Below, piece after piece: positions 31,138 through 34,218 of a stretch of DNA of 34,218 nt. A program made the position numbers and the translations under genes. The notes under the pieces were generated by a model. That model was given only the letters and a program-made list of their open reading frames with translations. It ran no database searches and was not told the DNA's origin. The DNA is from CAZJCK01 sp964544635 (GTDB lineage Bacteria; Zixibacteria; MSB-5A5; GN15; FEB-12): positions 1-34,218 of the forward strand of contig CAZJCK010000038.1 in NCBI GenBank assembly GCA_964544635.1, read 5' to 3'. The stretch's first letter is position 1. Every line of letters begins with the position of its first letter.

Positions 31138-32631
31138 ATGTCGGATGTAAACACGACAAATTCAGCCGAGAATGGCGTCGCAAACCAGCCGCCAGCCTCT
31201 GCACAAAAGACATCGTCGCCGCACGAAGAGCAGCGGGCGCGACGCCCCGGTGTGCGTGTCACCATCGCCAAGGATAAACTCTCCGCCATGCTCATACTCA
31301 AGAGGCCGGAGTCGGGCGAGGATGCCTATACCCGCAGCGATGTCGATGTCGTCCTTGCTGAAGCCGGTGTCGTCTACGGCATCAACGACGAAGCGATTGA
31401 ACGAGCCCTGGCATCGGGACAGTACGATACCCCGGTGCGCATTGCCGAAGGTGAGGCACCGCGCAAAGGGGAAGATGCCGCCATCGAGTACACTTTCGAA
31501 ACCGAACATGAGCTGGCCCCGGAGGAGACCGCGGAAGGTACCATCGATTACCGGAACATGAATTTCATCCAGAACACCGTCGCCGGATCGGTGCTGGCTA
31601 CCAGGACGGTGGCGAGCAAGGGTATCCCCGGCAAGGGTGTTGACGGTAATGAGGTGGCTGCGCCCAACGGTCGGGACCGTGAGTTTACCAAGGGTGAAAA
31701 CACGGAAATTTCGGAAGACGGCCTTGAGCTGAGAGCTAAGGTCGACGGCGCCATTGTGTATCGAAACGGGAAAGTGACGGTGAAAGACGTGGTCGTGATT
31801 CAGGGGAATGTCGACTACAGCGTGGGCAACCTGAATGCCGTCGGGTCGGTCAAGGTCAACGGCGATGTCAATGCCGGCTTTACGATTACCTGTGGTGGTG
31901 ATCTCGAAGTGGCCGGCAATGTCGAGGACAGCAGCCTCGACGTCAAGGGCAACATCCTGATCAAGGGCGGCTGCTACGGCAAGGGGAAGGGCTCGATGCT
32001 TATCAAGGCCGACGGCAGTGTGTTCCTTAAATATGCCGAGGGACAGAATGTGAAAGCGGGCCTCAGCGTTGTCGTCGCCAACGAACTGATCAACTGCGAG
32101 GTAGAAGCCGGCGACAAGGTGGTGGTGGAAGACGGCCGCGGCAAGATTATCGGTGGCCGGGTATCGGCCGGCAATGAGATTCGGGCTGCGACCTTCGGCT
32201 CCGAGGCGGGCACCAAGACGATCCTGCTGGTGGCGCAGGACAAGGAATTGATCGAACGGTATCGGGCTGTCACCGAGGAGATGGAACGGATCAAAAATGA
32301 CAAGGAACGGATTCAGGGAATTCTGATCGGGCTGCGACGTCTCCAGATCGACAACAGGCTGCCGGCCGACAAGGAAGAGGCACTGCAGAAACTCGAGGAT
32401 TTCAACGAGAATGCGCCCAAAGAGCTGGAGCGCTGCGAGGCGAAACTGGCTGAGATCAACGAGGAGATGAAGCGCTACAAGGATGCCCGGATCATCGTAG
32501 GCAATCGGATCTACCCGGGCGTGCAGGCGCATTTCGGCGGTGTGTACCGCGATGTTACCGAAGAACGGACCTGTTGCATTCTCAAGCTGGAAGGCAACCG
32601 GGTAGCGATCACGCCGTTCCAGCGCGACTGA
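31138..32631 (+). CDS. FapA/DUF342 family protein
   Basis: A 497-residue protein of the DUF342 (flagellar assembly protein A) family. The N-terminal part (about 38-190) includes GVVYGINDEAIERALASGQY and GTIDYRNMNFIQNTVAGSVL, then GIPGKGVDGNEVAAPNGRD. The centre (about 200-360) is a parallel beta-helix with repeating N-V-x-G-x-V and G-D-L-E-V-A-G-N turns. A coiled coil follows (about 375-455, with KNDKERIQGILIGLRRLQID), and the end (RIYPGVQAHFGGVYRDVTEE) is family-typical. DUF342 proteins cluster with flagellar or polar regulators; the exact role is unknown. GGGGAAAG lies before ATG 31138. Confidence 0.9.
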   Translation: MSDVNTTNSAENGVANQPPASAQKTSSPHEEQRARRPGVRVTIAKDKLSAMLILKRPESGEDAYTRSDVDVVLAEAGVVYGINDEAIERALASGQYDTPVRIAEGEAPRKGEDAAIEYTFETEHELAPEETAEGTIDYRNMNFIQNTVAGSVLATRTVASKGIPGKGVDGNEVAAPNGRDREFTKGENTEISEDGLELRAKVDGAIVYRNGKVTVKDVVVIQGNVDYSVGNLNAVGSVKVNGDVNAGFTITCGGDLEVAGNVEDSSLDVKGNILIKGGCYGKGKGSMLIKADGSVFLKYAEGQNVKAGLSVVVANELINCEVEAGDKVVVEDGRGKIIGGRVSAGNEIRAATFGSEAGTKTILLVAQDKELIERYRAVTEEMERIKNDKERIQGILIGLRRLQIDNRLPADKEEALQKLEDFNENAPKELERCEAKLAEINEEMKRYKDARIIVGNRIYPGVQAHFGGVYRDVTEERTCCILKLEGNRVAITPFQRD

Positions 32632-32770
32632 TCAACGCATCCTTGACCGCACATTTTTACCGGATCACATCAAGGGGGGCTCCCGATGACACGGCACGAG
32701 TGGCCGGCATGATTGATTTGGCGTCGGATCAAGCGGCCGTCGGATGTCGCCGGCGGGCCTGAAAAAAGGC

Positions 32771-32800
32771 TTGGCGCGGTTGGTGGTTATGTCCTATATT
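32771..32800 (+). promoter_or_regulatory. Probable promoter of the tRNA-Ser gene
   Basis: TTGGCG (32771-32776), an 18-bp spacer, and TATATT (32795-32800). The expected start near 32807 gives a 22-nt leader to the tRNA at 32829. Confidence 0.5.
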
Positions 32801-32828
32801 CGCGCGTACAGACGAATATGTTTCAGAC

Positions 32829-32918
32829 GGAGAGATGGCCGAGAGGCTGAAGGCGGCGGATTGCTAATCCGTTATAGGGGTATAACCTCTATCCAGGGTT
32901 CGAATCCCTGTCTCTCCG
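32829..32918 (+). tRNA. tRNA-Ser (anticodon GCT)
   Basis: A 90-nt cloverleaf. Acceptor GGAGAGA (32829-32835) pairs with TCTCTCC (32911-32917), with discriminator G at 32918. The anticodon stem-loop is CGGA-TTGCTAA-TCCG, with anticodon GCT at 32863-32865, reading AGC/AGT. A long variable arm, typical of class II serine tRNAs, lies between it and the T arm CAGGG-TTCGAAT-CCCTG. CCA is not encoded. TTTTT follows the 3' end. Serine tRNA 3' ends are frequent integration sites for islands. Confidence 0.96.
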
Positions 32919-32988
32919 CTTTTTCTTGGCTTCCAACCGCAATTTCATTGATTTCAAGGGCTTAGGGCGATCCGAAAGGCGCTTAACT

Positions 32989-33002
32989 TGCACAAGTGTG
33001 CA
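32989..33002. repeat. TGCACA-AG-TGTGCA inverted repeat
   Basis: A perfect 6-bp inverted repeat with a 2-bp centre, 71 nt after the tRNA. The left half overlaps TTGCACAA, which recurs 46 bp further on at 33034-33041. It could be a recombinase or regulator site. Confidence 0.5.
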
Positions 33003-33054
33003 GTAACGTCTTGTGGCGACTTGTTTCGACATGTTGCACAATTTGGCCCAGGGA

Positions 33055-33078
33055 GGCCAAGGTTTAGGGCCAAGGTTT
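33055..33078. repeat. Tandem direct repeat GGCCAAGGTTT
   Basis: Two identical 11-bp copies (33055-33065 and 33068-33078) with a 13-bp period. They lie about 250 bp before the ZorA-like gene. Confidence 0.75.
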
Positions 33079-33182
33079 TCGGGAGGCTCAGAAGGTTCAG
33101 AGTCAAGGAGACCCGGTCCATCAGCCGCTAGCGTACTTCTTCAGGAGAGACGTTGACTGCGGAGTCCAGCTTGACAGATTGA

Positions 33183-33202
33183 TATCTTGACCTATCTTGC
33201 CT
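33183..33202. repeat. Tandem 10-bp repeat TATCTTG, possible operator
   Basis: TATCTTGACC (33183-33192) is followed directly by TATCTTGCCT (33193-33202), with 8 of 10 positions identical and a period of one helical turn. It overlaps the -10 of the weak promoter candidate TTGACA-N16-TATCTT. Such a layout would suit a repressor for the downstream gene. Confidence 0.45.
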
Positions 33203-33329
33203 TATAGATAGCGCCGAGCGATATTCAAAGGGAGCCACGGAGGCCCACAGTCAGCTTGGGGATTGTCAGAAATACTCTCATTTTGTGCATAGTTTTGAAC
33301 AAGTGAGATAGCCTTGCGGGGAAAGGCCT

Positions 33330-34218
33330 ATGGGGTTCTTCGGTATTGAGCTTAGTTTCGATGTCATCGCTCATGTCGTAACTGGCAACGATGGTGTGGT
33401 TCTCCTTTCCTCGTTTATCTTCCTGGCATTTCTCTTGGCGCTAGCCTTTTTTATTCGAGGTTACATCCCACTCAAGAGACGGCTAAAGTCGGCCCTCTCC
33501 ATCTTCGAAGACATTGATTCACCCTCCCGCCTAGTTCAGCACTTTGAGCGCCTTGATAGAGAAATCTCAGAGCATCCCTTGGTCTCCGAAGCTTGGGGTG
33601 AGTTCAAAGAGAGTCTGATCTATCCCGATGGTGTGGAGCAAGGAGAGAATAGCTGCATCCTTAACACGATTGATCCAGAAGAGTACTTTTCTCACGCCAG
33701 GCTTGTTGAGGGACGATTGAACCTAAGGTTACACAATGCTGTGCCAAATATCCTTACTGGATTAGGGATCTTCATTACGTTTGTGGGGCTTGCTTGCGGC
33801 ATCTACTTGGCGAGAGACGCCATTGCCTCTACGGATCAGCAAGAAATGTTAGCGGCCCTGGGTAGTCTATTAGGCGGGGCCTCCCTAGCATTTTGGACCT
33901 CCATTGTGGGCCTCATTCTCTCAATCATCTACAACATTTATGAGAAGAGGTCAGTCCACAAGATTGATAAGCTAGTTACTTCGTGGAACTCTACCCTCAA
34001 CCGACTTCTTACCAGAAGGACAGAAGAACAGATTACATTTCAGATGCTTCGTGAAGCAAAGGCGCGGCGCATTCAGCTGGAAAAATTCAATACTGATCTC
34101 GCAGTTGCGATTGCTGAAGCGCTTGACGAAAAGCTCGCCAGCAGTCTGGGGCCGACCTTTGACAAGCTAATCGAATCTGTCAATAGGTTTACCTCTGAAA
34201 CGGACAAGAAGAATGAAT
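33330..34218 (+). CDS. zorA: ZorA-like proton-channel protein of a Zorya-type anti-phage system (incomplete at right edge)
   Basis: 296 codons are open from ATG 33330 to the window end without a stop. Helices are visible at residues about 23-43, 139-159 and 183-203. EAWGEFKESLIYPD precedes DPEEYFSHARLVEGRL, then the MotA/TolQ/ExbB core VPNILTGLGIFITFVGLACG and LGGASLAFWTSIVGLILSII, and then a charged alpha-helical tail begins. In Zorya systems ZorA and ZorB form a proton-driven membrane motor with a long cytoplasmic tail, together with ZorC/ZorD or ZorE. The W-x-E-F-x-x-x-L and P-N-x-L-T-G-L-G-I stretches favour ZorA over flagellar MotA. Codon use is AT-richer than in the genes to the left. 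ZorB and effectors would lie beyond 34218. Confidence 0.78.
   Translation, partial: MGFFGIELSFDVIAHVVTGNDGVVLLSSFIFLAFLLALAFFIRGYIPLKRRLKSALSIFEDIDSPSRLVQHFERLDREISEHPLVSEAWGEFKESLIYPDGVEQGENSCILNTIDPEEYFSHARLVEGRLNLRLHNAVPNILTGLGIFITFVGLACGIYLARDAIASTDQQEMLAALGSLLGGASLAFWTSIVGLILSIIYNIYEKRSVHKIDKLVTSWNSTLNRLLTRRTEEQITFQMLREAKARRIQLEKFNTDLAVAIAEALDEKLASSLGPTFDKLIESVNRFTSETDKKNE

Larger units (their letters stand above)
32919..33329. other. Non-coding gap with short repeats at the edge of a probable genomic island
   Basis: 411 bp with no convincing gene on either strand. It is AT-richer than the flagellar region and holds several short repeats: TTGCACAA twice (32988-32995 and 33034-33041), a palindrome at 32989-33002, a tandem GGCCAAGGTTT repeat at 33055-33078 and a tandem TATCTTG repeat at 33183-33202. 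A perfect TTGACA (33171-33176) lies 16 bp before TATCTT (33193-33198), a weak promoter candidate. No integrase gene or second copy of the tRNA 3' end lies in view. Confidence 0.6.

Noticed and set aside
32632..32828. Terminator or small gene after fapA
   Set aside because: GCCT-GAAAAA-AGGC near 32768-32773 has a 4-bp stem and no T run, and the short open frames have no ribosome binding site or recognisable content.
33330..34218. Flagellar stator MotA for the right-edge gene
   Set aside because: Motifs around the helices and the W-x-E-F stretch fit ZorA better, composition differs from the flagellar genes, and a tRNA separates it from them. The stator genes remain unlocated.
1..34218. CRISPR array, insertion sequence or rRNA
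   Set aside because: I saw no regularly spaced repeats, transposase motifs or rRNA-like sequence in the window.

Overview
The window looks like chromosome of a GC-rich, motile Gram-negative bacterium from a little-studied lineage. Three things point to the FCB-related candidate phyla, with Zixibacteria as a plausible guess: a secreted protein ending in two dockerin-like D-x-N-x-D-G repeats, a flagellar gene order intermediate between Firmicutes and Proteobacteria, and several flagellum-linked genes of unknown function. The placement is inference, because no rRNA or ribosomal-protein gene is present.

Layout. (1) 1-5305 is a housekeeping and mixed region: a Bcp-type peroxiredoxin, a TIGR01777 NAD(P)-binding epimerase-like protein, a putative lipoprotein and a secreted DNRLRE/dockerin-like protein (both on the minus strand), and a divergent mtaB with a good sigma-70 type promoter that appears to give a leaderless mRNA. 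(2) 5429-22461 is one long plus-strand flagellar cluster: motE-like, fliK, flgD, a TIGR02530-type gene, flgE, flbD, fliL, fliM, fliN, fliO, fliP, fliQ, fliR, flhB, flhA, flhF, flhG, fliA. It is preceded by a sigma-54 type promoter candidate. Hook and hook-length genes come first, then the C-ring and the type III export gate, then placement/number control and the flagellar sigma factor. fliE, fliF, fliG, fliH, fliI, fliJ, motA and motB are absent and must lie elsewhere. The only three gaps longer than 50 bp (before flgE, fliP and fliR) each hold an RNA hairpin. (3) 22492-32631 continues in the same direction with accessory genes: a small acidic protein, a membrane-anchored small protein, a DUF2225-like protein, three consecutive PilZ (c-di-GMP receptor) proteins, an exported protein, two GAF/histidine-phosphoacceptor proteins whose kinase domains are missing or degenerate, three stand-alone response-regulator receivers, a small helical protein and a FapA/DUF342 protein. 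It reads as a signalling module attached to the flagellar operon. (4) 32829-32918 is a tRNA-Ser(GCT). Beyond it the sequence changes character: lower GC, 411 bp of non-coding DNA with short repeats, then the first 296 codons of a gene resembling ZorA, the proton-channel subunit of the Zorya anti-phage system. This is probably the left edge of a defence island at a tRNA gene.

The observations most worth following are the ZorA-like gene at the tRNA, the combined loss of catalytic residues in the two sensor proteins, the parallel degeneracy of FlhF and FlhG, the three adjacent PilZ genes, and the structured fliQ-fliR leader that would pair with the fliR ribosome binding site.
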